A stretch of DNA of 46,159 nt from Candidatus Gastranaerophilales bacterium (GCA_944325865.1 CALVBS010000010.1:1-46159), one strand, 5' to 3'; positions 34,001 through 41,463 are shown, numbered from the stretch's first letter. A program made the numbers and translations. Notes: generated from the sequence alone by a model not told the origin.

Positions 34001-36202
34001 TGACGGAGCTGAAACATTGTTGTAAGTCAAGGTCGCACTCAATGCCGCACTCTTCTGTACATCCGCAGCAAAGCCTGTCACAAACGAACTTCCGGAATTT
34101 ATTATCGCTTCTTTGCCCGTTACTGTCGTCATTATTCCCGCAAGACCCTGTACATTTGTCACGGCTTTTAATGCATTAAACGCTAAATTTGCGATACTTG
34201 CAATCTTCCCTACCTTGTCGCCTGCGATACCTGTTTCCAGAGCTATCATGACTGCCGCTCCCCACTGCTGCGTCACAAGGCACACACCTATCTGCAAAAG
34301 CGTGAATATCCCGGACAATATACCCCCGCCGCTCGGCTTGGTCGTATATTGGTAGTAAACATCCTGCAAGGTCGGGGAACCCTCCGCGGAAGACGTCGGG
34401 ATATAGATATCATCCTGTATTGCAAGATCCGTTTGCTCTTTCATTGTTCCGCTTATTGTATCCTGCATGTCCTGCACCAGAACACTCGTATCCACAGGCT
34501 TGTGCGTTAATTTTATCTTCTCACCCTCTTCTATAAGCATATAGTTTCCGGCTTCATCCAGCTCCGCATTGCTGAAATTTTCTCCGTAAGATTTTAATAA
34601 TCTTTCCGTTGCTTCGCAGTTTACTACGTCATATGTCTTTTGGGTATTTACATCATAGAATTGCAGTCCTATATCATCTATTACCACGCCCTTATCGCGG
34701 AACAAATCTATCGGCACCTGTTTATTGCGGGTTAATTGATTAGGAATATTTGCTCTGTTGGTTGTTACTGATTTGTCAAATACTATTCCTAAATTCCCGT
34801 TATTGAAATTCTTTATTACTATACTGTCAAAAGCTCCATAATTTATTGTTAAGTCTGTATAATTTATCCCGCTCCACTCATAGCTTATGCCTGACTGAAA
34901 TGCTTCATACGTATTGGTAGCTTCATTATAGCGGCCGCCCATCAAGCGAACTCCGTCAACGTATAATGCTCCGCGTTTGGTGTAGTAATACACGCCTACT
35001 GCTGAAAGACTCCATTCATCCACTTCTTCCAGTATGTCATGCCCGTCGCCGGTATGAAAATAATAAAAATCATAATTGCTGCCGCCATTTAAATAATCAT
35101 TGCCAGCATCACCCGTTATGACGTCATCTCCTGCCCCGCCATATATTTTGTCATCGCCACCAAGACCTCGAAATCCGTCATTCCCTTGGTTGCCCCAGAG
35201 AATGTCGTTATTTACTCCGCCCTGTATTGAATCATTGCCGCCGTTTCCGTATATTACATTATATACTGATGTGCCCGCTATCAACTTTTCATCGCTTCCA
35301 CTGCCCAGAATATAACTTGTATCGCCGTCCTTATATTTTCTTACCTCTTCTAATCGGTTGCTTTCGCCAAACACGGCTTCAACCGTTTCGACTGCCTCTT
35401 TCAATGTATTACTCGTTAGACCAAATTTAGTTTTTAAATATTGGACTACATCGCCGGCCAAATTGCTGTCGTTATTTTCATCATACAAATACAACGCTAA
35501 CGCCTTACTCGCATTCCAGCTATATCCCTCAGGTAACGTTATGTATTTGTCAAAATCCTGATTCACATAGTCTGAATGAGGTTGATATTCGTTATTATAT
35601 TTTCCATCAGGCAAATAATATCGCGTCTCGCCTATATGGGCTCTATATGACCCTACTATATCATTCATATTTACATAATTTATTACATTCTTCTTTCCTG
35701 TATTTCCTACCTGCTCAGCCATGCCGGGGGCATTAAAGGTTACCGTATATGCTCCCATATCACATTCTACCAGCTGGGCTAACGCTCCACCTAACGAATG
35801 TCCTGTTATACTTATATTTGTCTGTTCATTTGTACAGTATGTTCCTGCCACCATTGCATAAAATGCTAACGCATCTGTTTTTTGTGATGGTACTTGTCCT
35901 ATTAGTATTTCTCCATCATTTATTGTCCAATCTTGAAACCATTCTTGTGAACCTGCATACGCTACTACTACCTCTTCATATATCCCATCGTCATTTGTAT
36001 CTAATCCATACGCCACTCCGTCAAAGCCTGATACATAACTCGTATAATATTTTCCATTTACTTCCAATACTTCCCAGCCTGGATTCTCTAGTGAATTAGA
36101 AGAATATAAATTTTCTAATGCATTCTTTGTGCCGTCATCGTTTTCAACAGTTGGTGTATAAGCAGCTTTGGCTAATAATGAATAAGTCTTTGCATCTAAC
36201 AT
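28028..36202 (-). CDS. Giant lipase/RTX/YD-repeat secreted protein
   Basis: 2724 residues, no Sec signal. Order: class 3 lipase domain (1-270) with GHSLGG at 134-139 and a nucleophile Ser136. RTX calcium repeats GGxGxDxx follow at about 300-390, then a hydrophobic, glycine-rich stretch at about 625-690. EF-hand-like loops (DKDNDGKITRQEELFG, near 860) are next, then more RTX blocks at about 1215-1290 and 1530-1850. A long YD (Rhs-type) repeat region covers about 1935-2445, then final RTX repeats at about 2460-2610 and a C-terminal secretion-type tail. RTX proteins leave by type I secretion; no exporter genes are in the window. Last gene of a leftward operon, 11 bases after a propeller gene. 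ATTAAAGGAG supports the start. Confidence 0.93.
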   Translation of the reverse strand: MLDAKTYSLLAKAAYTPTVENDDGTKNALENLYSSNSLENPGWEVLEVNGKYYTSYVSGFDGVAYGLDTNDDGIYEEVVVAYAGSQEWFQDWTINDGEILIGQVPSQKTDALAFYAMVAGTYCTNEQTNISITGHSLGGALAQLVECDMGAYTVTFNAPGMAEQVGNTGKKNVINYVNMNDIVGSYRAHIGETRYYLPDGKYNNEYQPHSDYVNQDFDKYITLPEGYSWNASKALALYLYDENNDSNLAGDVVQYLKTKFGLTSNTLKEAVETVEAVFGESNRLEEVRKYKDGDTSYILGSGSDEKLIAGTSVYNVIYGNGGNDSIQGGVNNDILWGNQGNDGFRGLGGDDKIYGGAGDDVITGDAGNDYLNGGSNYDFYYFHTGDGHDILEEVDEWSLSAVGVYYYTKRGALYVDGVRLMGGRYNEATNTYEAFQSGISYEWSGINYTDLTINYGAFDSIVIKNFNNGNLGIVFDKSVTTNRANIPNQLTRNKQVPIDLFRDKGVVIDDIGLQFYDVNTQKTYDVVNCEATERLLKSYGENFSNAELDEAGNYMLIEEGEKIKLTHKPVDTSVLVQDMQDTISGTMKEQTDLAIQDDIYIPTSSAEGSPTLQDVYYQYTTKPSGGGILSGIFTLLQIGVCLVTQQWGAAVMIALETGIAGDKVGKIASIANLAFNALKAVTNVQGLAGIMTTVTGKEAIINSGSSFVTGFAADVQKSAALSATLTYNNVSAPSWALNSLTSGSAATGMLAGSSLLNFLVNTNTENSGDTASVYTVNAFTGSISGNYEIPSSNVMDADVSTPEATPKAEISIDRGCPLVLDLTGDGIKTLNIDDTNIYFNIQNSDFSNKTGWISKYDAFLAVDKDNDGKITRQEELFGTETQSGFEVLADYDSNNDGIINSSDSQFSSLKIWQDLNENGITDDGELKSLTDAGIASINLNAVKINDEQNNNTITGMSTFTTTDGTMLHIYNVNLAFNKIYTQYNGSYELSADVLDMVWLRGYGQVADLQLAMTNDEDLKSFVRELSRYDDAKALYDKMDEFLAKWIGCEDISADAVQNGINSREIEILNKYLGLDLQGEITADKKVFFDSAYQSLKNKIYTEFLAQTRIGDAFEINYDYKTDSILYNDNTYENLIENLPNQKNFFASYIIAKVLNDSDCLDGNKLAYTITEKGYGASLISYLNSGFQFLEDGSLAILNPNTPMYVIGTDGDDVITGTDNADIIYGMDGDDILNGGAGDDYLSGGLGDDTLIGGDGNDTLDGGEGDDSMQGGYGNDTYIYEGDGKDTVLDERWIKIARQEWYQSGFWIFKKWKSRWVYQDKLVDAGQDTIIFGDGVKAKDISITRNGNDLIISLLGTDNKLTVKNWYATSEQRVENFVFADGFVINSGQIMNMKRDTSAADTLSGSNNPDFIISSAGNDTITAGKGDDAIINFEGDTTYIFNSGDGNDVIVDYAGTDKIKLNTGINTEDVKFVRNNKDLIVSIKDMTDSITIINWFENDDNKIETIEFSDGTAYTASDILSQISVSVATGYDDVIVGTDVGSTLDGLAGNDYIQGGAGNDTIIGGLGKDIMKGGAGDDVYYVDNSGDSVVENENEGSDTIYSSISYQLPDNVENLTLIGSGNINAVGNSLNNTITGNDFDNIINTVSGTNTAMGGKGNDTYIISDANKNDLIVENINEGIDTIKSSVTYTLGDNLENLVLDGEDEINGTGNSLDNYLEGNSANNTLNGGAGNDILYGNGGSDILAGGTGNDTYLVDSENATINEKTNEGTDTVVSLIDYTLGDNIENLQLSGTENLSGSGNTLNNTIEGNNADNILNGKKGNDTLIGGKGSDTYIFNTGDGQDIIIEDDPSNISLDTIKFGEGITQDNIILTKTGFDLIITFKNNSADKITIKNSNIDKNSRIEKFEFADGTIFDAKELYIKYASGGVDKLYSDVNYLDVTSGASAIDREYDDYGNLIMERTYGESGFVSKETYYYTNGREQIVRNYNALGLLVDETEYYSTKYLKSKKECEYNSQNQLVQETNYEGNTDNEAILDNIVTYSYNSRGLLSQSVVKEKYYGNFRTDKTINYSYDSQDRISKIETFNGTASDAFDEKISYTYNAHGDITSIKTEVRYNKVLGINFDGTKNTTPAIRVDENITYTYNSNNQILSETVTSCYGEKVEGTTISGKDYSYYKYEKSRKTKETIYTYDSEGNLTGKNTTVGYNQESVGSGGVVTTWAYRPQEQITYTYQNGRITKEVVNSSYGEELTKKVGTRTYHYTVYNMRKTSEKSYEYNSAGNLTHTKEVIGYNKAVLNTSGIDYVWDYRTKAEHNYTYNANGLIECDAVIEDYGKQVSEKVGTRNYTYYKWFTGKTKEIKYVYDDYCRITQENVYKSTSESIWTPYLYEQTKYTYDADGRITKTELSRNGKLVEVYKYDYTFDVNGYLYKQTISKGVISNNSVTSYKQIDEIFMNSYYNKLEGSKGNNTLTGGSQNDELYGNDGNDILYGNTGDDILDGGSGSDVMVGGKGDDTYFIDSSYDKIVELKDDGIDTVNVTYSYTLSDNFENLNLLTESNLNGTGNSVDNIINGNSGDNVLKGLAGDDIIYGSGGNDSLYGGIGDDTYIFSSGDGNDTVTDDAGIDDVIRFDNSVESSNIAIFKDGNDLIIDYGTALGEDSITVKNQELENNTVERIQLSDGKYLSNEDINKIIQNMTSYAANNGIEFTNIESVKNNEDLMNLVASSWHM

Positions 36203-36213
36203 ATTTTACTCCT

Positions 36214-37368
36214 TTAATATTTAAAAATTTCTATATTATAACCTACATCAGATACTAATACTTTATTTTGAGATAAATGTTGTAAAATTGTTTCAAATCT
36301 CTTTTTTTTAGAGTTTAAAAATAATTTACTAAACTTCCCTGATATGGGATTATATACTTCTGCCATTCTTATATATTTTTGGCGTTCACTATGAGCATAT
36401 ATTCCATTTGCAATAAGGACTTTTCCATTGCTTAATAGTATTGCACCATGGTTATAACGGGCCTGATTTAAATTACCGGTTCTGCTAAATACTCCTGTTT
36501 TCGGATTATATATCTCTGCGGTATTAACCCCAAAACCGTTTCCTTCCACTAGCCCACCTGTAACTAATACCCTACCATCTTGCATTAATGTAACGGTTGG
36601 CCAAAATCGTTGTCGCTCCATTTGCCCAGTTTTTTCAAACTTATTTGTCTTTGGATTGAAAATCTCTGCATTCTGTTGATATGTTATATCCCAGGTCTTT
36701 CTTTTTTTGATTGCTCCAGCTCCTATTATTAAAATACGTCCATCTTGAAGCTTAACAGCTTTGGTTACACTGTAGGGCTCCAATGTATAATATACAGCTA
36801 CATCATCTCTCCCCAAAAACCAGTGATAAAATTTCTTTTCTTTGCGTTCTCCTACCTTGGTAAACTTTTCTGTTTTTGGATCATATATTTCAGGCAAACA
36901 ATTAGATAGGATAAATACTCTTCCATCATCTAATGGAATTATATTTGTATTTATATGAATATGGTTGTAATTTGTTTTACCAATTAAACGAAACATTTTT
37001 GTAGTTAAATCAAAAATTTCTGCAGTATGAGTTATAGGATAATGTCCGTTTGGTAAACCTCCGATAATTAGTATTTGATTCTTATTTATTCTTGCAACTG
37101 AATATGAAGTTCTTGGAATATTAAATGTAGCATTGGTATCCGTAAATTTTTTTGTCTTGAGATTATATATCTTTGCAGTCGTTACCGGTGAAGTAGGAGA
37201 AGTTATACCATTTAAAAATAATAATTCATTTTCATTTAAGACTATTGGATTACTTTCAGTAAAATTACCTTTTAGGTATGAAAAAGATGCCTGAACTTTA
37301 TTCTGTACAGATAACGTCGCTATTATTAATAATAATAAAATGATTACAAATTTTCTAATCTTTTTCAT
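36214..37368 (-). CDS. Secreted kelch-like beta-propeller protein 1
   Basis: 384 residues. A signal peptide (MKKIRKFVIILLLLIIATLS) is followed by about six kelch-like blades, seen as GG(L/x)...AEI(F/Y)(N/D)PKT...F units: GGLPNGHYPITHTAEIFDL, CLPEIYDPKTEKFTKVG, AEIFNPKTNKFEKTGQ, GGLVEGNGFGVNTAEIYN, AEVYNPISGKFSKL. The propeller is a binding scaffold, not an obvious enzyme. It lies directly before the giant lipase gene, 11 bases upstream, and after a lipase-fragment gene. It could be an accessory or immunity protein for the lipase; gene order is the only argument. Confidence 0.85.
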   Translation of the reverse strand: MKKIRKFVIILLLLIIATLSVQNKVQASFSYLKGNFTESNPIVLNENELLFLNGITSPTSPVTTAKIYNLKTKKFTDTNATFNIPRTSYSVARINKNQILIIGGLPNGHYPITHTAEIFDLTTKMFRLIGKTNYNHIHINTNIIPLDDGRVFILSNCLPEIYDPKTEKFTKVGERKEKKFYHWFLGRDDVAVYYTLEPYSVTKAVKLQDGRILIIGAGAIKKRKTWDITYQQNAEIFNPKTNKFEKTGQMERQRFWPTVTLMQDGRVLVTGGLVEGNGFGVNTAEIYNPKTGVFSRTGNLNQARYNHGAILLSNGKVLIANGIYAHSERQKYIRMAEVYNPISGKFSKLFLNSKKKRFETILQHLSQNKVLVSDVGYNIEIFKY

Positions 37369-37380
37369 ATTTAGTCCTTT

Positions 37381-37689
37381 TCACTCCTTTATTTGTCTTT
37401 TCTCGATTATTTCTTTTGTCTCCTCATTCTTATACGCTACAGCAGCAAAGCCCGCCCATGCGTCGCCTACTCCCGTCACATCTTTGTCATTTAGTTTTAT
37501 TACTTCCCAGCCGCTTACTTGTTGTTCATATTCTCTTGCCCAATTTGTTAGAGCTTCTTGAGCCGTTTCATATTTATTAGTTTCATTGTGATATACTTTT
37601 AAGTAACAGGCTTTTGCAAATACGGCTAAAAACTCAGCACTTAATGATGTCGATGTATGACTTTTTTCTTCCATTAAAATTGCAGACAT
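37381..37689 (-). CDS. Shortened lipase paralogue, N-terminal piece
   Basis: 102 residues. It aligns with the start of the giant protein: LAVFAKACYLKVYHNETNKY matches the LLAKAAY region. SGWEVIKLNDKDVTGVGDAW matches PGWEVLEVNGKYYTSYVSGF, and FAAVAYKN matches FDGVAYGL. It stops before the GHSLGG part, so it has no catalytic serine. AAAGGGG TAAAAG precedes the ATG. Gaps to both neighbours are 12-13 bases. It may be a broken copy or a small companion protein. Confidence 0.7.
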   Translation of the reverse strand: MSAILMEEKSHTSTSLSAEFLAVFAKACYLKVYHNETNKYETAQEALTNWAREYEQQVSGWEVIKLNDKDVTGVGDAWAGFAAVAYKNEETKEIIEKRQIKE

Positions 37690-37702
37690 CTTTTACCCCT
37701 TT

Positions 37703-38851
37703 CTAATATTTATATAGCATCGATTTTGTATTTTCATATCCGATTATTAATAATTTTCCTTGCATAGGAATCAAATATGGACGATAAAAATCTTTATGCG
37801 ATATCTTATAATTATAAATTTTATTATTCCTATAATCATATATTGCATAAATTAATGATGTTCCTGGATAAAATATATCTCCACTATTTATTGTTCCGTA
37901 CCCCACAAAAATTGTTCCATCATCCAATAATAAAGCACTCCCAATAAGGGCTTTTGGTGCTTGTTGCATATAATAAATTTTTCTTTCTTTTGGATCAAAT
38001 CTATTTATTTGGTTTCTATCTTTCCCTAACCCAAACGATAAGACAGATCCATCACTTATTTTAACGGCACTATATGATAGAAAACCTTTATCAATAGGAA
38101 TATCTGTAATCTCACCAGTATTAACATTTAAAATTTCCATCTTTGTTGCATAATTTCCTGCCAATTCACCTAATATTAAAATTTCATTTTCATCTAATAA
38201 TATTGCTCTTGATATTAAAAATTTATTATTAGTATATTTATTTTGCAAAATTGTATTTCCGGAAGTTGATTTATACAAACTTTTTTTTACTTTGCTGATT
38301 AATGAAAAACTTTTATTTTGCGGCTTAAATATTTCAAACATACCATCGGAATAAATGAAAACCCTACCATCTTTTAACAATATTGTATTTATATTAGATT
38401 TGTACGATAAATTTGTATCAGATATCCTTGTAAATTTTTTTTCTTTTATATCATAGATCTCTGCTAATTTTGAACAATCTAAATCTTTACCATATTTATT
38501 ATACGCACAGAAACCTCCAACTATTAAGATATTATTCTCATTATATTTGATTGCTCCGTAACCTGAACGTGGATAGTTCATTGTTACACCTAATGAAATC
38601 ATGCTTTTTGTATCTACGTTATAAATTTTTGCGGGTATAGGTTCGTGAAATCCCATCCCTTCTAGCCCACCAGCAAAAAAAACTTCGTTATTATTAATTT
38701 TTACGGGTTGATTTCCATCTGTTGAAGTCAAATCCAAAGTTACAAAACGGCCTTTATTATTGAAAAATCCGCATGTGGAAAATAGAACTAATATTAGTAC
38801 TACTACACACACACTCTTCGAGACCATTTTCAACTCTTTCATACACTCCAT
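37703..38851 (-). CDS. Secreted kelch-like beta-propeller protein 2
   Basis: 382 residues from 38851; the ATG at 38842 (MKELKMVSK) is as likely. A hydrophobic signal region ends LVLFSTCGFF; the Cys could be a lipobox with relaxed consensus. Blades follow: FFAGGLEGMGFHEPIPAKIY, VGGFCAYNKYGKDLDCSKLA, AEIYDIKEKKFTRI, ATKMEILNVNTGEITD and more. It parallels propeller protein 1 in length and order. Like protein 1 it sits just before a lipase-type gene (37381), giving the repeated order propeller then lipase. Confidence 0.83.
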   Translation of the reverse strand: MECMKELKMVSKSVCVVVLILVLFSTCGFFNNKGRFVTLDLTSTDGNQPVKINNNEVFFAGGLEGMGFHEPIPAKIYNVDTKSMISLGVTMNYPRSGYGAIKYNENNILIVGGFCAYNKYGKDLDCSKLAEIYDIKEKKFTRISDTNLSYKSNINTILLKDGRVFIYSDGMFEIFKPQNKSFSLISKVKKSLYKSTSGNTILQNKYTNNKFLISRAILLDENEILILGELAGNYATKMEILNVNTGEITDIPIDKGFLSYSAVKISDGSVLSFGLGKDRNQINRFDPKERKIYYMQQAPKALIGSALLLDDGTIFVGYGTINSGDIFYPGTSLIYAIYDYRNNKIYNYKISHKDFYRPYLIPMQGKLLIIGYENTKSMLYKY

Positions 38852-38928
38852 TCCTCATTTTTCTAATACATTTTCTGATTATAATCTATATCTTTATATT
38901 TATCTATTACCCAACTGGCTATATTTTT

Positions 38929-39510
38929 TCATGCCGCTAACTTTAATGAATTTAAATTAATTTTGCTGTCCGCATACATCCCATCAGGTAAATAATATCG
39001 TGTCTCGCCTATATGCTCATTATTTAAGCACCCTATAAAATCATTCATGTTTACATAATTGATTATATTTTCGCTCGTTCCGCCTGACGGAACATCTACT
39101 CCGGGAGCATTAAATGTTACTGCAGGTACATGTTTTAGTGATGCTACATATTGGGCTATTGCTCCGCCTAACGAATGGCCTGTAAATTCTATCTCGACAT
39201 CCTCATCCTTAAAATATTCCTGAACTTGTAAATAAAATTTTTGTGCATTCATAAAACTGACGAGAGGAATATTATCCAAAACTATTCCTAAATCGGAGAT
39301 AAGAAGATCCGCATTATCATTTGTTCCGCGAAATGATATTATTACTTTATTTCCATTTTTATATGCAGCACAAGCAAAATTATCTTCTATAAAATATCCA
39401 TTCTCATCTGTAAAAAATGGTATTATCACCTGCTGATAACCTTCTACTATTGTATAAGTTCCGCTGTAAACATGTTCACTTAAATTCAAATAAATCTCAT
39501 CTTTAAACAT
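38929..39510 (-). CDS. Short class 3 lipase, ends at an in-frame UGA
   Basis: 193 residues from ATG 39510, preceded by AGGAGTAATA; the longer frame to 39591 overlaps the upstream gene. It has the lipase strand VIISFRGTND and the nucleophile elbow EFTGHSLGGAIAQYVA. It shares NYVNMNDFIGC and HIGETRYYLPDGMY with the giant protein's NYVNMNDIVGS and HIGETRYYLPDGKY. There are no RTX repeats. Past the UGA (38931-38929) the same frame continues KNIASWVIDKYKDIDYNQKM to a TAG at 38865, so the stop may be a recent mutation. Eight bases after the membrane-protein gene. Confidence 0.82.
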   Translation of the reverse strand: MFKDEIYLNLSEHVYSGTYTIVEGYQQVIIPFFTDENGYFIEDNFACAAYKNGNKVIISFRGTNDNADLLISDLGIVLDNIPLVSFMNAQKFYLQVQEYFKDEDVEIEFTGHSLGGAIAQYVASLKHVPAVTFNAPGVDVPSGGTSENIINYVNMNDFIGCLNNEHIGETRYYLPDGMYADSKINLNSLKLAA

Positions 39511-39518
39511 TATTACTC

Positions 39519-40064
39519 CTATCTTATAAATATTTTCAGTATCAATATTATGGTTAGAAATGGTACAAATATTAGAAAAACAATATTCCAATATATTAAT
39601 GAATCAAAAAATGACCAGATTGTATGAGCAAATTTAGGTTCAAAATCATATAATTGGAAAATACAAATTTGATTTATTATAAATTGAACACAAATCCATA
39701 TATTTAAAATCTGCTGAATTTTAGTACGTTTAAAATAAATTAAAATTCCAAAAATAGAACCTATTACTAATGAGATTAGATTAAATAAAAGAAAATAAAA
39801 AGGAATTATAAAACCACTTCCACCAGCATAATGGTAATGTAAGAAATATACATATGCGATTTTTTTAGGAATATTAGTTGAATGTTGTTGGCTACAAAAT
39901 AAATAAATAATAATAATAAGTAGTATCAGTAACAGAAATTTAATTTTGTTATTAAGTTGGAGATAATTTGGAACTTTAAATAAATTATTATCATCTTTAT
40001 TTCTCTTAATAAAAAATAAAGACTCCTTGGCTCTATTTCGAGCATACTTATTTATAAAATCCAT
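39519..40064 (-). CDS. Four-helix membrane protein at the head of the lipase operon
   Basis: 181 residues. A basic N-terminus of about 40 residues is followed by four hydrophobic segments (FLLLILLIIIIYLF; GFIIPFYFLLFNLISLVIGS; NIWICVQFIINQICIF; IVFLIFVPFLTIILILKIF). TTAAGGGTGT precedes the ATG. It is the first gene of the leftward lipase/propeller run, eight bases before the short lipase gene. Small polytopic proteins next to toxins are often immunity proteins, but nothing in this sequence proves it. Confidence 0.7.
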   Translation of the reverse strand: MDFINKYARNRAKESLFFIKRNKDDNNLFKVPNYLQLNNKIKFLLLILLIIIIYLFCSQQHSTNIPKKIAYVYFLHYHYAGGSGFIIPFYFLLFNLISLVIGSIFGILIYFKRTKIQQILNIWICVQFIINQICIFQLYDFEPKFAHTIWSFFDSLIYWNIVFLIFVPFLTIILILKIFIR

Positions 40065-40137
40065 ACACCCTTAACCTTATCTTTAAACTCCATTTTCTCA
40101 TTCTAACATACTATTCTATTCCACGATACACTTGTTC

Positions 40138-40174
40138 AAGATATTCAATTTTGCTAAAATTGAATATCTTTTTG
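40138..40174 (+). terminator. Perfect AT-rich terminator hairpin
   Basis: A 15-bp perfect stem (40138-40152 with 40156-40170) has a GCT loop and is followed by TTTTTG on the plus strand. No rightward gene precedes it; it may be the remnant of one or act against leftward-entering transcription. Confidence 0.6.
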
Positions 40175-40268
40175 CTTCTAAATTTAAATAAAAAAATTTT
40201 GCATACTTGCTTACGGTCTGAGTTTCAACTACATATTTTCTTACCGTAGCCTCAATTCTTTTTGTATT

Positions 40269-40346
40269 TTAGCTTAGATTTTTATATAAATCTATCACCC
40301 ATGTGGGTATATTTTTATTACAGTAACCATTTTTATTTTCCCCCAT
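40269..40346 (-). pseudogene. Relic of a lipase C-terminus
   Basis: A 25-codon frame (MGENKNGYCNKNIPTWVIDL then YKNLS) contains KNIPTWVIDLYK. This matches KNIASWVIDKYK encoded after the UGA of the short lipase at 38929. The match over about twelve residues, with no lipase body in front, points to a decayed extra copy. A real micropeptide is less likely. Confidence 0.45.
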
Positions 40347-40540
40347 CTAACATGCCTTTAATAATACACTATATCTTTTATTTTTAATTCAATATAAATA
40401 TTATACACCATATTAAAATAAAAATCCACAAATTAAAGTGTGTTAAAACTTCCAAGCTTTTATCAAAAAACATGTTCGCTGGAACCGCATGCACAAAAAG
40501 TGAAAAATTTTTACAACAAAGCTTATAGACATAAGCCCTA

Positions 40541-40632
40541 CTGTAAAAGAACACATGGTTTGATTTCTTGTTACAGATGGTTTGATTATTTTGGGCAACA
40601 TAAATTTAAAATATTAAATAAATGAACAAATT
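40541..40632 (+). repeat. 91-base dispersed repeat, copy 1
   Basis: Begins CTGTAAAAGAACACATGG, contains ATGGTTTGATT twice, and has CTGTAA/TTACAG as inverted arms around the first. It continues ATTATTTTGGGCAACATAAA and ends AATGAACAAATT. Copy 2 at 40927 is almost identical; copy 3 at 42588 keeps the first 54 bases. Confidence 0.85.
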
Positions 40633-40681
40633 TTTCTCAATTCTTTTTGTCACTTTTTTAAAATTTATTTGTAGTCTGTAG

Positions 40682-40700
40682 GTTGGGCTTTCAGCCCAAC
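40682..40700. repeat. GTTGGGC palindrome, copy 1
   Basis: GTTGGGCT-TTC-AGCCCAAC, an 8-bp perfect hairpin preceded by GTAG. It resembles GTAGGTTGGGC-type palindromes common in cyanobacterial and proteobacterial intergenic DNA. Confidence 0.7.
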
Positions 40701-40837
40701 GATAAAACTTTGATTTTTGTTTAGTTTCAGCCTAATTTCAAAATATTCTTTGTAACTTTATGTCCTAATAAAGTCCGTTTTCGTCCAGTTTGATTTTGGT
40801 ATAACCAAACAACTTCCGACGGCTAATATTTAGTGTT

Positions 40838-40857
40838 GTTGGGCAAGTATGCCCAAC
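40838..40857. repeat. GTTGGGC palindrome, copy 2
   Basis: GTTGGGCA-AGTA-TGCCCAAC, the same hairpin with a different top base pair and loop. Confidence 0.7.
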
Positions 40858-40926
40858 TGACAGTTTATTATTAGTGTAACAAACTGGACGTTAAAGTATA
40901 ATATACAAAAACACCGTACAAATCAA

Positions 40927-41017
40927 CTGTAAAAGAACACATGGTTTGATTATTTGTTACAGATGGTTTGATTATTTTGGGCAACATAAACTTAAAATTT
41001 TAAATAAATGAACAAAT
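40927..41017 (+). repeat. 91-base dispersed repeat, copy 2
   Basis: Differs from copy 1 at only a few bases (TTAT for TTTC in the middle, AAACTTAAAATTTT for AAATTTAAAATATT). Same orientation, 386 bases away. Confidence 0.85.
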
Positions 41018-41073
41018 TGAAATTTCAAAACGTTCACCCATTGTCAAGTGGTCTTTTTATGGTTGATTACGTA

Positions 41074-41433
41074 TTAATCCATATCACCTTTGTAGGCACA
41101 GGGGATATTTTCTTCTTTTAAATAGTTCATACCCCACTTGTTCAACTCAATAATTGCCGGAATAAGTGTTTCACCTCTTTTTGTTAGCGAATATTCAGTC
41201 TTTGGCGGCACTATCGGATAAAGTTTCCGTTTAATTATTCCGTCTGCTTCAAGTTCTTTTAACTGCTGAATAAGCATTTTGGGTGTAGCGTGAGAAATTA
41301 GTTTTTGCAGTTCGTTATATCTCAATGTTTTATTTATAAGGTGTCCGATTATAACTCCTTTGTATTTCCCGCCGATTATCTCCATTGTTGCTTCAAGCGG
41401 ACATTTATATTCATCTTTTTTATGCTTTGTCAT
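41074..41433 (-). CDS. HxlR-family transcriptional regulator
   Basis: 119 residues with the HxlR hallmarks: YKCPLEATMEIIGGKYKGVI at the N-terminus including the conserved Cys11, LRYNELQKLISHATPKMLIQ as the winged helix, and VPPKTEYSLTKRGETLIPAI as wing and dimer start. HxlR proteins often respond to aldehydes, thiol oxidation or redox stress through that cysteine. Divergent from the metallo-hydrolase gene, with an inverted repeat TTACTTTTTAGTAA (41450-41463) in between as likely operator. Confidence 0.93.
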   Translation of the reverse strand: MTKHKKDEYKCPLEATMEIIGGKYKGVIIGHLINKTLRYNELQKLISHATPKMLIQQLKELEADGIIKRKLYPIVPPKTEYSLTKRGETLIPAIIELNKWGMNYLKEENIPCAYKGDMD

Positions 41434-41449
41434 AATTAAAATACCTAAT

Positions 41450-41463
41450 TTACTTTTTAGTAA
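41450..41463. promoter_or_regulatory. Candidate HxlR operator
   Basis: TTACT-TTTT-AGTAA, a 5-bp inverted repeat with a 4-base spacer, 17 bases upstream of the regulator's ATG and 78 bases from the divergent gene. Spacing fits the dimeric winged-helix sites of HxlR proteins. Confidence 0.45.

Larger units (their letters stand above)
40347..41073. other. Repeat-rich gap without genes
   Basis: Holds two copies of a 91-base repeat, two GTTGGGC hairpins and AACTGGAC/GTCCAGTT-type inverted fragments (40776, 40880). A 61-codon frame at 40440-40625 is mostly made of the repeat and has no ribosome site, so I do not call it a gene. Confidence 0.6.

Noticed and set aside
28370-36202. RTX-encoding tandem DNA as a CRISPR array or satellite
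   Set aside because: The periodicity is that of GGxGxDxx protein repeats in a continuous 2724-codon frame; repeats are diverged and have no unique spacers.
38929-38931. UGA read as an amino acid (alternative genetic code)
   Set aside because: prfB keeps UGA as its regulated stop and other genes end at UGA, so recoding is unlikely; a mutation is simpler.
40440-40625. 61-codon frame
   Set aside because: Mostly the dispersed repeat, no ribosome site, and no similar frame in the other copies.
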